A stretch of DNA of 24,014 bases, taken from assembly GCA_046262015.1 (NCBI GenBank), contig JBHENN010000113.1:1-24014 (forward strand), written 5' to 3'. Source of the stretch: JBHENN01 sp046262015. GTDB taxonomy: Bacteria > Actinomycetota > CADDZG01 > WHSQ01. The translations under genes were made by a program, and so were the position numbers. Positions 8,944-19,700 of this stretch are shown piece by piece (the first letter of the stretch is position 1; each line of letters starts with the position of its first letter). A model generated the notes under the pieces. That model was not told where the DNA came from and ran no database searches. It worked only from the letters and a program-made list of their open reading frames with translations.

Positions 8944-9413
8944 GCACCACGTTCGATGGAAAGAAGGTCATCGCTCTAGGCGAGCGCGACGGTATCTCCG
9001 GTCCCGCGATCTCGAAGTGTGTCGAAGCAGCGGGGGGGGAGGTTGCGTTCGCGGCGACGGAATGCTTCGTCTGAACCGCGTCGGGAGCGATGGACCTGCG
9101 TAGCCAGGAAGCGATCGTCAAGCTCGCGGAGCAGCACGGCAAGGAGAACCTCGTCGTGATCCTCGGCTCTCCCGACCCGGAGAGCGCCGAGATCGCCGCC
9201 GAGACCGTGATCGTTGGCGATCCCTCGTACGCAGGCCCGCTCACCGAGGCCCAGTTGGGTCTCGAGGTGCACCACCTCCTCGACGAGGAAGTGAAGAAGC
9301 AGATACCCGATGAGGTCTGGGAGGATCAGGTCGGAGTGATGGCCGACGTCTTCGACGCCGACGAGATCAATGCCGCCGTCGCCCGCATGCGCAACGGCGA
9401 GGCGTCTTCCTGA
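8940..9413 (+). CDS. grdA: Glycine/sarcosine/betaine reductase selenoprotein A (in-frame UGA = Sec45)
   Basis: GrdA is the small shared selenoprotein that carries the carboxymethyl group between component B and component C and is re-reduced by thioredoxin. From GTG 8940 the protein begins STTFDGKKVIALGERDGISG and continues to ATECFV-U-TASGAMDL, where U is the TGA at 9072-9074. This is the invariant GrdA motif CxxU (Cys42, Sec45) followed by TA-x-GAMDLE-like sequence. The rest (VVILGSPDPESAEIAAETV, GDPSYAGPL) is typical, and the 157-residue length is normal. Conventional gene callers would split this gene or start it at ATG 9090. It overlaps trxA upstream by four bases; its stop TGA (9411-9413) overlaps the putative CTG start of the next gene. 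Confidence 0.95.
9095..9108 (+). promoter_or_regulatory. Candidate SECIS hairpin of grdA
   Basis: CCTG and CAGG pair around the six-base loop CGTAGC, which starts 25 bases after the UGA and has G as its second base. An outer helix (CGAT 9088-9091 with ATCG 9114-9117) can enclose it across an internal loop. The stem is short, and an alternative hairpin closer to the UGA (9079-9092) exists, so the exact element is uncertain even though the Sec codon itself is not. Confidence 0.4.
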
Positions 9414-10408
9414 ACGCGCCGCGCCTTCCCGCGGCTCGGGGACCTCTTACCGAGCAGCTGATCGACGTACTGCGCCGGCCTGCGGGCCCGTTCACCCCAC
9501 CCGCCCCCGTCGGCGACCCGGTGGCAGGCGATGACTTCCAGCTCGCGCTCTACCTCTGTTACGAGCTTCACTACCGGGGCTTCCGGGACGTCGACGAGCG
9601 CTGGGAGTGGGAACCCTCACTGATCGCCTTCCGCCGTTCGCTCGAGGACGGGTTCGAGCAGGCGTTGACATCCCAAGTCGTGATCGATGCGGGCGTCGAG
9701 GACGTAGCTCTTGCGCTGCGAGAGATCGCGAAGGCCGACGACGATGGGCCCTCCCTCGCAGACCATCTTCAAAGCGTCGCGACGCTCGACCAGTTCCGGG
9801 AATTCCTGATCCACCGCTCGGCTTATCAGCTCAAGGAAGCCGACCCTCATTCGTGGGCCCTACCCCGACTGTCCGGCAAGCCGAAAGCTGCCCTGATGGA
9901 GATCCAAGCCGATGAGTACGGTTCCGGGTCGGCCGAGCGGATGCATGCCCATCTCTTCGCCAACGCGATGGCGGCCGTGGATCTCGACCCGACCTACGGC
10001 GCGTATGTCGAAGTGATCCCCGGCCCAACGCTTGCCACCGTGAACCTTATGTCGATGTTCGGTCTCAACCGGCGGTGGCGGGGAGCGATCGTCGGGCACC
10101 TCGCTCTGTTCGAGATGACCTCCAGCGGCCCCAACCGCAAGTACGCCAACGGGTTGTGCAGACTCGGAGCGCCGGCGGCCACCGAGTTCTTCGACGAGCA
10201 CGTCGAGGCCGATGCCGTGCACGAGGTCATCGCGGTCCACGATCTGGCCGGGTCGCTCGCCCTGGACGAACCCGAGCTTGCGCACGACATCCTGTTCGGC
10301 GCGCAGGCCCTGGCGGCGCTGGACGCCCGCTTCGCTCGTTCCCTTCTAGGTCCGTGGAAGCTGGGCCAGTCGTCGTTGTTGCCTGCGCCGCCCGCATCCG
10401 TGGGGTGA
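9410..10408 (+). CDS. Haem-oxygenase-like iron-containing redox enzyme
   Basis: The protein resembles the 'iron-containing redox enzyme family', which shares the all-helical haem-oxygenase-like diiron fold. Marks are LALYLCYELHYRGF, ALMEIQADEYGSG with following HAHLFANAM, VGHLALFEMTSS and EFFDEHVEADAVHE, which together supply the Glu, Asp and His residues expected of an iron site. The start is uncertain. GTG 9521 is the first ordinary start, but family-like sequence (LPAARGPLTEQL) lies upstream in the open frame, so I extend it to CTG 9410. That codon would overlap the grdA stop as CTGA, in the style of the other junctions in this operon. The gene also overlaps the next gene by four bases. 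Members of this fold oxidise amines, amino acids or fatty acids; the substrate here is unknown. Confidence 0.8.
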   Translation: MNAPRLPAARGPLTEQLIDVLRRPAGPFTPPAPVGDPVAGDDFQLALYLCYELHYRGFRDVDERWEWEPSLIAFRRSLEDGFEQALTSQVVIDAGVEDVALALREIAKADDDGPSLADHLQSVATLDQFREFLIHRSAYQLKEADPHSWALPRLSGKPKAALMEIQADEYGSGSAERMHAHLFANAMAAVDLDPTYGAYVEVIPGPTLATVNLMSMFGLNRRWRGAIVGHLALFEMTSSGPNRKYANGLCRLGAPAATEFFDEHVEADAVHEVIAVHDLAGSLALDEPELAHDILFGAQALAALDARFARSLLGPWKLGQSSLLPAPPASVG

Positions 10409-11382
10409 GGTCACCTCTAGAGCTGAGCTACATCCTCCCGCTGAAGTGGTCCGAGGATGTGGATCGCGGTGAGCTCGCCGGATATCTGCGCTACCTCAGC
10501 GAGCTGGTTCAAGAAGTCATCATCGTGGACGGCTCCGACCCCGCGTCGTTCGCCGCGGATCAAGCCGCATGGGGAGCCTTCGTGACGCACCTCGCCGTCG
10601 ACCCGGGATCGAACTTCGTCAACGGCAAGGTCTCGGGCGCGACCACCGGAGTGAAGGCGGCCCGCTTCGAGAAGGTCATCATCGCGGACGACGACGTGCG
10701 GTACGAACCTTCCGTTCTGGAACGGATGGCAGAGCTGCTGGACCTCGGGGAGCTCGTCCGCCCCCAGAACTACTTCGACCCTCTCCCCTGGCACTCGGCG
10801 TGGGACACCTCCCGGATGATGGTCAACCGGGCGCTCGGGGGTGACTTCCCGAGCACGTTCGGCTTGCGCCGCTCGTTCTTCCTTGCGATGGGCGGCTATG
10901 ACGGCGACGTGCTGTTCGAGAACCTCGAGCTGATGCGGACGGTCACGGCGAACGGGGGACGCGTCTACGCGGCCGACGATCTGTTCGTGGCACGCAGGCC
11001 ACCCAGCAGAGATCGCTTCTTCGCCCAGAGGGTCCGCCAGGCTTACGATGACTTCGCGATCCCGCCGAGGATGGCGGTGTGGCTGTCGCTGATGCCCACG
11101 ATCGGTTGGTCGCTCGCACGCGGGAAGCCAGCGGTCGTTGGCGCGCTCGGGGCGTCTGCCGTGGGGGTCGCCGCGGTTGGACGTCACCGCGCCGGGGGGC
11201 GCGCCGCGTTCCCTGTGTGGGTTCCCCTCCTCGCACCCCTATGGCTGTTCGAACGCGCCGTCTGCGCGTGGCCGGCTTTGGGCATGCGGATCACGGGAGG
11301 GGTGCGCTACGGCGGAGGCAAGATCGTGACCTCCGCCAACTCCGGGCGTTCTCTGGCGCGCCGAGCCCTCCGGGCTAGGTGA
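10405..11382 (+). CDS. Family 2-like glycosyltransferase with C-terminal membrane segments
   Basis: This 325-residue protein has a GT-A-like N-terminal half: LSYILPLKW, EVIIVDGSDP, then EKVIIADDDVRYEPSVLERM, which contains the DDD/DxD metal-binding motif. A later GGYDGDVLFENLELMRTV segment resembles the acceptor/catalytic E-D region of family 2 enzymes. The last 100 residues hold two or three hydrophobic stretches (VVGALGASAVGVAAVG and PVWVPLLAPLWLF), indicating membrane attachment. GTG 10405 overlaps the stop of the iron enzyme gene (GTGA), so the gene belongs to the long grd-type operon. The sugar donor and acceptor are not evident. Its last eight bases overlap the end of the convergent CDGSH gene. 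Confidence 0.8.
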   Translation: MRSPLELSYILPLKWSEDVDRGELAGYLRYLSELVQEVIIVDGSDPASFAADQAAWGAFVTHLAVDPGSNFVNGKVSGATTGVKAARFEKVIIADDDVRYEPSVLERMAELLDLGELVRPQNYFDPLPWHSAWDTSRMMVNRALGGDFPSTFGLRRSFFLAMGGYDGDVLFENLELMRTVTANGGRVYAADDLFVARRPPSRDRFFAQRVRQAYDDFAIPPRMAVWLSLMPTIGWSLARGKPAVVGALGASAVGVAAVGRHRAGGRAAFPVWVPLLAPLWLFERAVCAWPALGMRITGGVRYGGGKIVTSANSGRSLARRALRAR

Positions 11383-11599
11383 CCGTCGGCGGACGCTCGT
11401 CGAGGCCCGACGCCTTGAACTCGATCAGGTTGTGCGTCCCGTCGCAGAACGGACGGATCTTCGATCGACCGCAACGGCACAACGCGATCGTCCTGCGGCG
11501 CGGGTCGATCTCTTCGCCGTTCTGGTCCACCAGGCTGAAAGGACCCCTGACGATAAGGGGACCGTCCCGGTACGGGGTGATCGAGCATCGCTCTTGCAC
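11375..11599 (-). CDS. CDGSH iron-sulfur domain protein (mitoNEET type)
   Basis: This 74-residue protein carries the CDGSH-type [2Fe-2S] ligand pattern: CRCG, then ten residues later FCDGTH, giving the 3-Cys-1-His set of this family. The rest is the usual compact fold with YRDGPLIVRGPFSLVDQNGE before the cluster-binding part. Such proteins transfer electrons or clusters; a specific partner is not shown. The start is GTG 11599, three bases after the stop of the small acidic protein gene, with GGGAG upstream inside that gene. It is the last gene of a minus-strand run headed by a membrane protein and the CooC-like ATPase. Its 3' end overlaps the convergent glycosyltransferase gene. Confidence 0.92.
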   Translation of the reverse strand: MQERCSITPYRDGPLIVRGPFSLVDQNGEEIDPRRRTIALCRCGRSKIRPFCDGTHNLIEFKASGLDERPPTVT

Positions 11600-11602
11600 C
11601 AG

Positions 11603-11806
11603 CTACTCCCGCTCTCCGGTGACCGGCTCGTCGGGCTCGTCGCCGGGCCCCTGGGCGAGATAGGCGGCGCGCCTCTTGTCCTCGCCTTCGACCCCGTAGA
11701 CGGCATCCGCCTCGTCCATCTTCTCGTCGAGCGTTTCGGGGTCGACCTTCTCGGTCACTTCCTCACCCGACTCGTCGCGGTACTTGATCTCTTTCTCGTC
11801 CGGCAT
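11603..11806 (-). CDS. Small acidic protein of unknown function
   Basis: This 67-residue, very acidic protein (KYRDESGEEVTEKVDPETLD, then DEADAVYGVEGEDKRRAAY) has no Cys, no signal peptide and no membrane span. The gene is real by its excellent ribosome binding site (AAGGAGGG, six bases before ATG) and by its tight fit between the CooC-like gene upstream and the CDGSH gene downstream. I recognise no family. The composition suggests a disordered or adaptor-like protein, or a partner of a basic or metal-binding protein; that is inference. Confidence 0.7.
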   Translation of the reverse strand: MPDEKEIKYRDESGEEVTEKVDPETLDEKMDEADAVYGVEGEDKRRAAYLAQGPGDEPDEPVTGERE

Positions 11807-11820
11807 GAGTCCCTCCTTCG

Positions 11821-12627
11821 TCAGGGATACACCAGGCGTTTACCCACATCGCTGCCCTGCTCACCACTCATGAGGCGCTGCTCGAGTGCGTCGGCAAGTT
11901 CTTCGAGTGCTCGGATGGCGTCTGATCCCGGCGCAAGGTCGAGCACGCATCGACCCACCTGGTCGGCCTTTCGCACGGCTGGGTCTTCGGGGATGGTGGC
12001 AACGATCTCGAGCGCGTGCGAGTCCGCAAGGGCGGTGATGTCGTCTAGGTCCTCGGGGCCCACCCGGTTGCCTACGAGCGCGACCCGTGGCACCCCCAGC
12101 TCGGCCGCGAGAGCGCGCGTGCGGGCCGCGGTGACGATCGATTTCACGTAGGACTCGACGACGATGAGCAGAAGGTCCACGTGCCGCAATGTCCCCCCGG
12201 CCCAGGAGAGATGCTCGAGGCCCGCTTCCATATCGGCGATGACGACTATCGGATCGAGCTCGCTTTCGACCGTCTCGATGAGGTCACGGACCGTGACGTG
12301 GGAGACCCCCGTTCAGCCTGCGCCGGCGCGTTCGACCCGCGCGGCCAGGAGCAAGGTGACGTCGTCGGGACCGGGATAGCCGTACTCCTCGATCAGCCGA
12401 GCGTTGTCGAGCCCGGTTGGGACGGCGCGCTTGCCATCCGACTGGTCGAGGAGGGGGCGGATCCGAGCGGCCGCCTCTTCGGAGACCCCCGCGCTCATCG
12501 CGAGGTTGGGATCGGAATCGCAATCGATCGCCAGCACCCGATGACCCCGCTGCGCGAGGAGCCGCGCCATGACCGCGGCGATCGTGGACTTGCCGACCCC
12601 GCCCTTGCCCGATATGCCGATGCGCAT
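11821..12627 (-). CDS. CooC/MinD-type P-loop ATPase with in-frame UGA: candidate selenoprotein (Sec105)
   Basis: The N-terminus MRIGISGKGGVGKST is the deviant Walker A of MinD/CooC ATPases, followed by VLAIDCDSDPNLA (switch I) and, later, VVIADMEAGLEHL (switch II). The frame has one TGA at 12313-12315 after VERAGAG, and then continues unbroken for 163 codons: TGVSHVTVRDLIETVES, ADMEAGLEHLS, VALVGNRVGPEDL. The UGA falls where CooC proteins have the first Cys of the CxC metal-binding pair (Cys112-x-Cys114 in the Carboxydothermus CooC1, as I recall); the second position is Gly here. A SECIS-like hairpin follows. CooC proteins load nickel into carbon monoxide dehydrogenase using ATP, but no CODH gene is in the window, so the client is unknown. 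Split calling would give 104- and 136-residue pieces. A nonsense mutation cannot be fully excluded. Confidence 0.8.
12272..12306 (-). promoter_or_regulatory. SECIS-like hairpin of the CooC-type gene
   Basis: Downstream of the UGA on the minus strand, GTCACG pairs perfectly with CGTGAC around loop GTC (12283-12297). An outer helix GTCTC/GAGAC (12302-12306 with 12272-12276) encloses it across an internal loop. The apical loop begins 22 bases after the UGA with a G, and the apex reads GGTC, the same four bases as in the E. coli fdhF SECIS loop. Spacing and loop fit the general bacterial SECIS model. The helix is stronger than the one proposed for grdA in this window. Confidence 0.65.
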
Positions 12628-12701
12628 GCCCGCATTATCGCCCGTCGCGTGGGCGCTCCGCGGTTCGCTCTTGACGTGAGTCCATCTCGCTGGGGGCGAT
12701 C

Positions 12702-13070
12702 TCAACCGACCGATCGAGCTCGTCGTTCCGCCGGTGGTCCCTTGGTGCGGGCGACCACAACCCAGGGAGTACGGAGGATGAACCGCGCGATCACGACCAT
12801 CGGTAACAAGACAAGGGCGATGACCACCTCGAGCGCCGTCAGCAGCAGCGGGAACAACAGCACGATCAGACCGATGAGCGCGATCGCAGCGACTATGCCG
12901 AACGCGAGACCAAGGGGCCCGTCGGGCAGGTCCAGATCGAGGTCCCAAGCCGACAACAGGGCATCGCTGTCGTCGGCGGGGCTCTTCGCCCGCACGCGCG
13001 GCTCCCATGGGAGCCAGCGCCGATGGATCCGCCAGCGGCGGCCGTCCGGTCCGGTAACTATTCGTCCCAC
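12702..13070 (-). CDS. Small two-span membrane protein, unknown function
   Basis: From GTG 13070 the protein has 122 residues: a basic, Trp-rich head (GPDGRRWRIHRRWLPW), a short acidic linker (AWDLDLDLPDGP), and a long hydrophobic region that probably forms two membrane segments (AFGIVAAIALIGLIVLLFPL, then ALEVVIALVLLPMVVIARF), ending in a short Arg-rich tail. No ribosome binding site is obvious, and the frame is open further upstream, so the start is uncertain. I do not recognise a named family. It precedes the CooC-like gene on the same strand by 74 bases and is divergent from the ECF sigma gene at 13154. Confidence 0.65.
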   Translation of the reverse strand: MGRIVTGPDGRRWRIHRRWLPWEPRVRAKSPADDSDALLSAWDLDLDLPDGPLGLAFGIVAAIALIGLIVLLFPLLLTALEVVIALVLLPMVVIARFILRTPWVVVARTKGPPAERRARSVG

Positions 13071-13153
13071 GGGGCAACGGTAACGTGGGGCGAGGGGCCG
13101 CCGATGGAACCGGGGTCGTGGCTGCGGTGTAATCGCCGAGTCGGATCGGATCA

Positions 13154-13723
13154 GTGGAGGGCCGTCCACTGGAAGATGCAGAGCTCGTCGAGCGGGCGAG
13201 GGATGGCGACGTGCAGGCATACGAAGCGTTGGTCGATCGGTACCAGCAACTCGCCTACCGCACCGCGTATCTCGTCACCCGCGACACCGGCGAGGCGGAG
13301 GACGCCGCCCAGGAAGGGTTCGTGAAGGCCTACTACGCGCTGGCGCGTTTCCGCCGGGCCAGCCCATTCAAGCCGTGGCTGCTGGCCATCGTTGCCAACG
13401 AGGCGAAGAACAGGGTTCGCTCGGCGTCGCGTCGCGGGGGTCTCGCGCTGCGCCTGGAGCAGAACCGCGCTCCCGGGGACGCGGCCCCGTCTCCGGAGGG
13501 CGCGGCTCTGTTGGGCGAACGGCAGCGGATGCTCCTCGCCGCGCTCGAGACCCTTTCGGAGCGGGATCGTCTCGTGATCGCCTACCGCTACTTCTTCGAC
13601 CTCAGCGAGGCTGAAATGGCAGACGCGCTCGGATGCGCGCCGGGGACCGTCAAGTCGCGGGCGGCCCGGGCGCTGGACAGGCTCCGGGCCGTCCTCGGCG
13701 ATCAGATGGTTGAGCCGACATGA
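13154..13723 (+). CDS. ECF-type RNA polymerase sigma factor (second)
   Basis: This 189-residue sigma factor has region 2 (ALVDRYQQLAYRTAYLV, then GEAEDAAQEGFVKAYYAL, and the PFKPWLLAIVANEAKNR core-binding part) and region 4 (LSERDRLVIAYRYFFDLSEAEMADALGCAPGTVKSRAARAL, quoted in parts here as the LSEAEMA helix and GTVKSR recognition helix). It begins with GTG 13154 and ends in an ATGA overlap with the next gene, a membrane protein typical of ECF partner regulators. It is not closely similar to the first sigma factor in the window, so it probably answers a different signal. It is divergent from the small membrane protein gene, with an 83-base gap for promoters. Confidence 0.93.
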   Translation: MEGRPLEDAELVERARDGDVQAYEALVDRYQQLAYRTAYLVTRDTGEAEDAAQEGFVKAYYALARFRRASPFKPWLLAIVANEAKNRVRSASRRGGLALRLEQNRAPGDAAPSPEGAALLGERQRMLLAALETLSERDRLVIAYRYFFDLSEAEMADALGCAPGTVKSRAARALDRLRAVLGDQMVEPT

Positions 13724-16700
13724 GCGAGTGGGATACGGGGGGGACGGGTCTCGGCGCCGAGCTGCGGGACCTCGGCCGCAAGCTGGCGTATCCCCCGGCG
13801 CCGGACCTCGTACCGGCGGTGCGCGCTCGGCTGGCCGAGGAACGCTCGACCCGGCGCGTGTGGCCGCGTCCGCGTGCACTGGCGTTCGCCGCAGCGGTCC
13901 TTGCCTTGCTCGTCGTTCCCGTGGCCCTGTCGCCGTCGCTGCGCGGGGCGGTCGCCGGGTGGCTCGGGGTCGACGGCGTCCGCATCAAGGTCGGCCGGAG
14001 CTCGCCGACGCCCGCAGCAGCCGATCTCGACCTCGGTGCGCTCGTCTCGCTGGACGAGGCGAGGGAGAGTGTCTCGTTCCGCGTGCTCGTGCCGTCTTCG
14101 CTCGGCCCCCCCGACGAGGTGTTCTTCGGAGACACGCCGCCCGGAGGCCAGGTCTCGCTCGTGTACCACCCCCGCGCCGGCGTACCGTCCACCGGCCAAC
14201 CGGACGTAGGGGTGCTGGTGACTCAGTTCCGCGCGACCCTGGACGGCGGTTTCTTCAAGAAAGTGGCATCCGCGGCGCAGGTCGAGTTCACGGCGGTCGG
14301 GACGTCGGAGGCCTACTGGATCGAAGGCAGCCACTCCTTCTTCTACGTCGACGAGCGCGGGGCCGTCGTCGAGGAGAGCGTGCGGCTCGCCGCCAACGTC
14401 CTTCTGTGGGAGCAGGGCGGGGTGACCTTCCGGATCGAGTCGGCGCTTCCCCTGGAGCGGGCCCTGTCGATCGCTCGCTCTCTGGAGTGAGTCGGGAACC
14501 TCTTGGGAGCTCGCGGTGTACCCAGGATGGTTGCGATCGGTCCACAAGGAGGTGCGAGAGATGAAGCGACGCACGGTCGTGCTGATGCTGCTCATCGGGG
14601 TGGTGGGCGCATCGGCGGCTGCGGTGCCTGCGCATGCCGGAGGCGGATGCCACGAGATGCAGGAAGAGGTGACCTCGGCGAGAGCATCCGGAACCGTGAC
14701 CGTCCCTATGGAGGAATGTGGTTTCTCGCCGACGGTGCTGCATGTCGATCCCGGCACGGTGGTGACCTGGACCAACCGTGACCCCGTCCCCCACACGGTG
14801 ACGGGAGCGCTTTTCACCTGGGGCGATCAGGCAGGGATCCAGCGCGGCGGTGAGGTCTCGCACCGGTTCGAGGACGAGGGGGTCTTCCCCTACTACTGCA
14901 TCTTGCATCCCGGCATGGTCGCCGCGGTTGTGGTCGGCAATCCCGACGCAGGAGCCGCCGCAGCCGCGCCGATCCAGCCGGCCGCCGGCCCGCAGGCTCC
15001 GGCTGGGGCTACGGACACGGAGCGGCGCGCCGCGGACACGACCTCTCCCTGGGCGGCTGCCGGCCTCGGCCTCGCGATCGTGGTCCTGACGGCCGCGGCA
15101 GGGGTGGCGCTCGTGCGTCGTCGCCCCCAGCGGGCGGTCGCCTGAGCCAACCGAGTGCTTCCCGCGGGGTCAACGGCACCGCACGACCTCGGTAGGGTCT
15201 GAGCCGGATCAGGATCGGTCGACCCACAGGAGGTACCGCCGTGTTGGTGGCCACGACGCTGGCCGTCATGGTCGCGGCCGCGGCCGGGGGCGTCATCCTG
15301 TTGTTCCGGAGGGGCTCGCTGCGCTCGATCGGAGCGCAGTACCTCGATCCCTCAGCCCCGTTGCTGTTGCGCCACCTGCCGTTCGTGGCGGTTCCGGTGG
15401 CCGCGTTCGCGCTCGTGATCCTTCTTATGCTGTTGTCGGTGCGGTTAGCGGCCGACGTCAACGTCGTGCTCCTGACGATCGCCATGATGGTGCTGATCGC
15501 ACCCATGGGTGCAGGCATCTGGTTCTTCCTGACGCCTCCGGAGTGGTTGAAGCCGGAGTGGATCAAGGAAGCCGAAGCCCTCCGCACCCCGGAACCGGCG
15601 CGCCGGGATGAGGACCCGGTAGCTCCGCCGTCCGCCGCTGAGACCACCGTCGAGGAGCCCGCAGACGACACGTTGATCTCGCCCGCTGTGGCTATGCCGG
15701 CGCTGGAGCGGTCCGCAGCTCGGGCTACGCGAGGGAAGTCGACCGCGAAGAAGTCGACGTCGGGGAAGGCCGCGGCGAAGGCGCCGACCCGAAGGAAGCC
15801 CGTCGCTAAGGAAGCGGCGGCCGCGAAGAGCACGGCCAAGAAGATCGCGACCGCGAAGAGCACGGCGAAGAAGCCCGCGACCGCGAAGAGCGCGGCCAAG
15901 AAGCCCCCGACCGCGAAGAGCGCGGCCAAGAAGGTTGCGACCGCGAAGAGCACGGCGAAGAAGCCCGCACCCGCGAAGAGAAGCGTCAAGAAGCCGGCCG
16001 CGGCAAAGGCCACCACGAAGGCGACGCCGTCGACCGAGACGTCGCCCTCTGCCTCCACCCACACCGAGCCCGTGCGTGAACCAGAGATGCCTGCCGCGGA
16101 GGTCTCGAGGGCCGGGCCCTCCGACGACTCCTTCGCCCGGGTGCGGGAATACCTCCGCTCGCAGACACAAGACCGCGCCTGATGGTGGACGCCGTCATCT
16201 CGACCCAGGCCCTGACACGCTCGTTCGGAGAGCGCGTCGCTGTGGACCGGCTCGACCTGCGCGTCGACGCCGGCGAGGTCTTCGGCTTGTTGGGACCGAA
16301 CGGCGCGGGCAAGACGACGACGATCCGCATGCTCACGACCCTGCTGGCGCCGACGTCGGGGTCTGCACAGGTGTGTGGTTTCGATGTGGTGAGGCATCCG
16401 GGCGAGGTCCGCCGGAGGATCGGCTACGTCATGCAGAGCGTTCCGTGGCAGGTGAACCGTCTTCTGACGGCGCGCGAGATCGTGGAGATGGAGGCCGCGC
16501 TCCACCACGTCGCGCGCTCCAAGCTTCGGACCGCCGCTGAGGAGGCTCTCGACCTGGTGGGGCTCCTGCCCGACGCTGACCGCTCGATCGAGGAGTACTC
16601 CGGGGGCATGCACAAGCGCCTCGACCTCGCCTGCGGGCTGCTGCATCGACCGCAACTCCTCGTGCTGGACGAACCAACGCTCGGTCTCGACGTGCAGTCG

Positions 16701-19700
16701 CGTCACCGGGTGTGGGACTACGTCAAAGGACTTCAGGATCATGGAGTGACGGTTCTGCTGGCGACGAATTACCTCGACGAGGCAGACCGGCTGTGCGACC
16801 GCATCACGATCATCGATGCCGGGCAGGCCGTCGTTACCGGTTCGCCGGTGGATCTCAAGCGCGCGGTTGCCGCCGACGTCGTCCACGCCGTGACCACCAT
16901 GCCCGACGTATTGCGCTCGAGCATCGAGGAAGAGCCGTGGGTGAAGAACCTCATCGTCGATCGCAACAACGTGCACATATACGTCGAAGACGCCGCGGTC
17001 GCGCTGCCCGCGCTCATGGCCCTCTCCGTCCAGCGAAGCGTGGACCTCGAGCGTGTCACCTATACCCAGCCGACGTTGGACGACGTTTTCCTTCTGCACA
17101 CCGGCCATGAGCTCCCCGAGCTTGCGGTAGGTGCGTGATGGTCGACCACGCAGTTGCACGTGCCGGGGTTGCCGAACGCCGGTCGTGGGGGACCGCTCGA
17201 GGGGAATGGTTCCAGGAAGTCTCTGCTCTGGCGCGCCGGGCGTTCCTCCAGATCGTGCGCGACCGCCTCAATCTCCTCTTCAGCCTTACCCAGCCGGCCA
17301 TCTGGCTGGTCTTCTTCGGCAGCGCGTTCGGGCGCGCCATAGACAAGACGGTGATCGGGACCGACGACTACATGGGTTTCATGCTCCCGGGGATCATCGC
17401 GTTCACGATAGTGACCAACACCGTCAGCGGTGCGATGCCGATGCTGTGGGACAAGGAAACGGGCTATCTCGACAAGCTGCTCAGTATGCCAATCGCCCGC
17501 AGCTCGTTGATCGTGAGCCGCTTCATCTTCCAGTTCGCTATGGGCACCGTTCAGGTAGGCCTCGTCTTCCTGGTTGCCGTGGCGTTCGCGGTAGATGTCG
17601 CGTCCGGCGTCCTCGGCGCCGTCGCTATCCTGGCGGTCGCGGGGCTGCTGAGCATGGCGCTCACCGCCGCTTTCACTGCACTCGCGTTCCGCGTCGCCAC
17701 GCATGGGACGTTCTTCGCGGTGGCCGGGTTCGTCACGCTGCCTCTCGTGTTCCTGAGCAATGCGTTCGTCCCGGTGGACTCGATGCCTGGTTGGATGACG
17801 GTCGTTGCCCGGGCGAACCCGCTCACTTACGCGATCGGCGCTATGCGCAGCTTGGTCCTCGACGGCTGGACCGGAGCGGTGTGGACCTCCCTCGGGATCC
17901 TCAGCGTCTTCGCCGCCGCCTGTCTCGCTCTCGGCACCTACGAGTTCCGTCGTCACACCGGGCAACGGCTGAACTGATCCGTCGTGCCTCAGACGGTCTG
18001 AGGAGCCGGGACCGGAGCGACGCTCAGATCGAGACGGCGTAGCAGTTGGGCGTTGAGCGCGACCACGATCATCGAGACCGACATCAAGACGGCGCCGAGC
18101 GCCGGAGCCAGCGTGATCCCCGCCCATGCCAGCACCCCGCCGGCAAGCGGGATCGCGACCGCGTTGTAACCGGTCGCCCAGACGAGGTTCTGGACCATCT
18201 TCCGATGGGAGGCCTTCGAGAGCTCGATCACACTCAGGACGGCGCGCGGGTCGTCGGTCGCGAGGATGACCCCCGCCGACTCGATCGCTACGTCGGTGCC
18301 CGCGCCGATCGCGATCCCCACATCGGCGCGGGCAAGAGCAGGAGCGTCGTTGACGCCGTCGCCGACCATCGCCACGGTATGCCCACGCGCTTGCAGGCCG
18401 GCGACGGCGCCGTCCTTGTCCTGGGGGAGGACCTCGGCGAAGAACTCATCGATGTCGAGCTCGTCCGCGACCGAGGCTGCGACCTGGTGTGCGTCGCCGG
18501 TGATCATGGCGACCTTGATGCCGCGCGCGTGGAGGGCGGCGACCGCGTGGTGCGATTCGGCGCGGACGCGGTCCTCGAGGGCGAGCGCACCCAGGACGTC
18601 TCGTCCTTCGAGGACGAAGAGGACTGCGGCCCCGCGGCTCTTCCATCCCTCCACCGTGGCGCCGAGCGGTTCGGCGAGAGTCCCGCCGCGTTCGGACAGG
18701 AGCCTCGGCCCTCCGACGGCGAGCAGGCGCCCGTCCACCGATGCTTCGACCCCTCGGCCGGTCATGGAGCGGAAGTCGCTCGCGGCCTCGATGTGCCCCG
18801 CGGCGCGTCCCGCGCGCACGATCGCCCGGGCGAGCGGGTGTTCGCTGTCGGACTCCACCGCGGCTGCGAGGCGCAGGATCACGTCCTCGTCCCCGCGGGC
18901 CGCCACCACCTCGCTCACCTCGTGCTCGGCCGCGGTGAGCGTCCCTGTCTTGTCGAAGAGCACGACGTCTACCGACCGCATCCTTTCCAACGCCAGCCTG
19001 TCCTTGACGAGGATTCCGTTCCGCGCCGATAGTCCCGTGGAGATCGATACGACCAGGGGGATCGCCAGTCCGAGCGCATGGGGGCACGCGATCACCAGGA
19101 CGGTGACGGTGCGCTCCACCGCGCCTTTCGGCTCTCCTATCGCGGTCCATACGAGGTAGGTGAGGAGGCCGGCCCCGACGGCCACATAGAAGAGGAACGC
19201 GGCTGCCCGGTCGGCGAGTGCCTGAGCGCGCGAGCGCGAGGTCTGAGCGGCTTCCACCAGGCGGTGGATACCCGCAAGTGAGGTCTCGTCTCCGACGGCA
19301 TCGAGCTCGATACGGACCGAGGAATCGGCGACGACGCTGCCGGCGACCACGCGAGCGCCTTCGGATCGGGTGACGGGCCGCGACTCTCCCGTCAGCATCG
19401 ACTCGTCGACGTCGGCGGAACCCTGTACGACGACGCCGTCGGCGGGCACGCGGCCGCCCGGTCGCACGAGGACCACGTCCCCCTGGGCAAGCTCGCCGAC
19501 CGAGACCGTCTCCAACCCCGACGCGGTCACACGCTCCGCCTCGTCCGGAAGGAGCCGGCTGAGCGCCTCGAGCGCGCCGCTCGCGCGGCCGATCGCCTTC
19601 ATCTCTTGCCAGTGGCCAAGCAGCATGATCGCGATCAGCGCGGCGAGCTCCCACCAGAAGTCCAGGTCGAACGCCCCGAGCTCGGTGGCCAGGCTCGCGA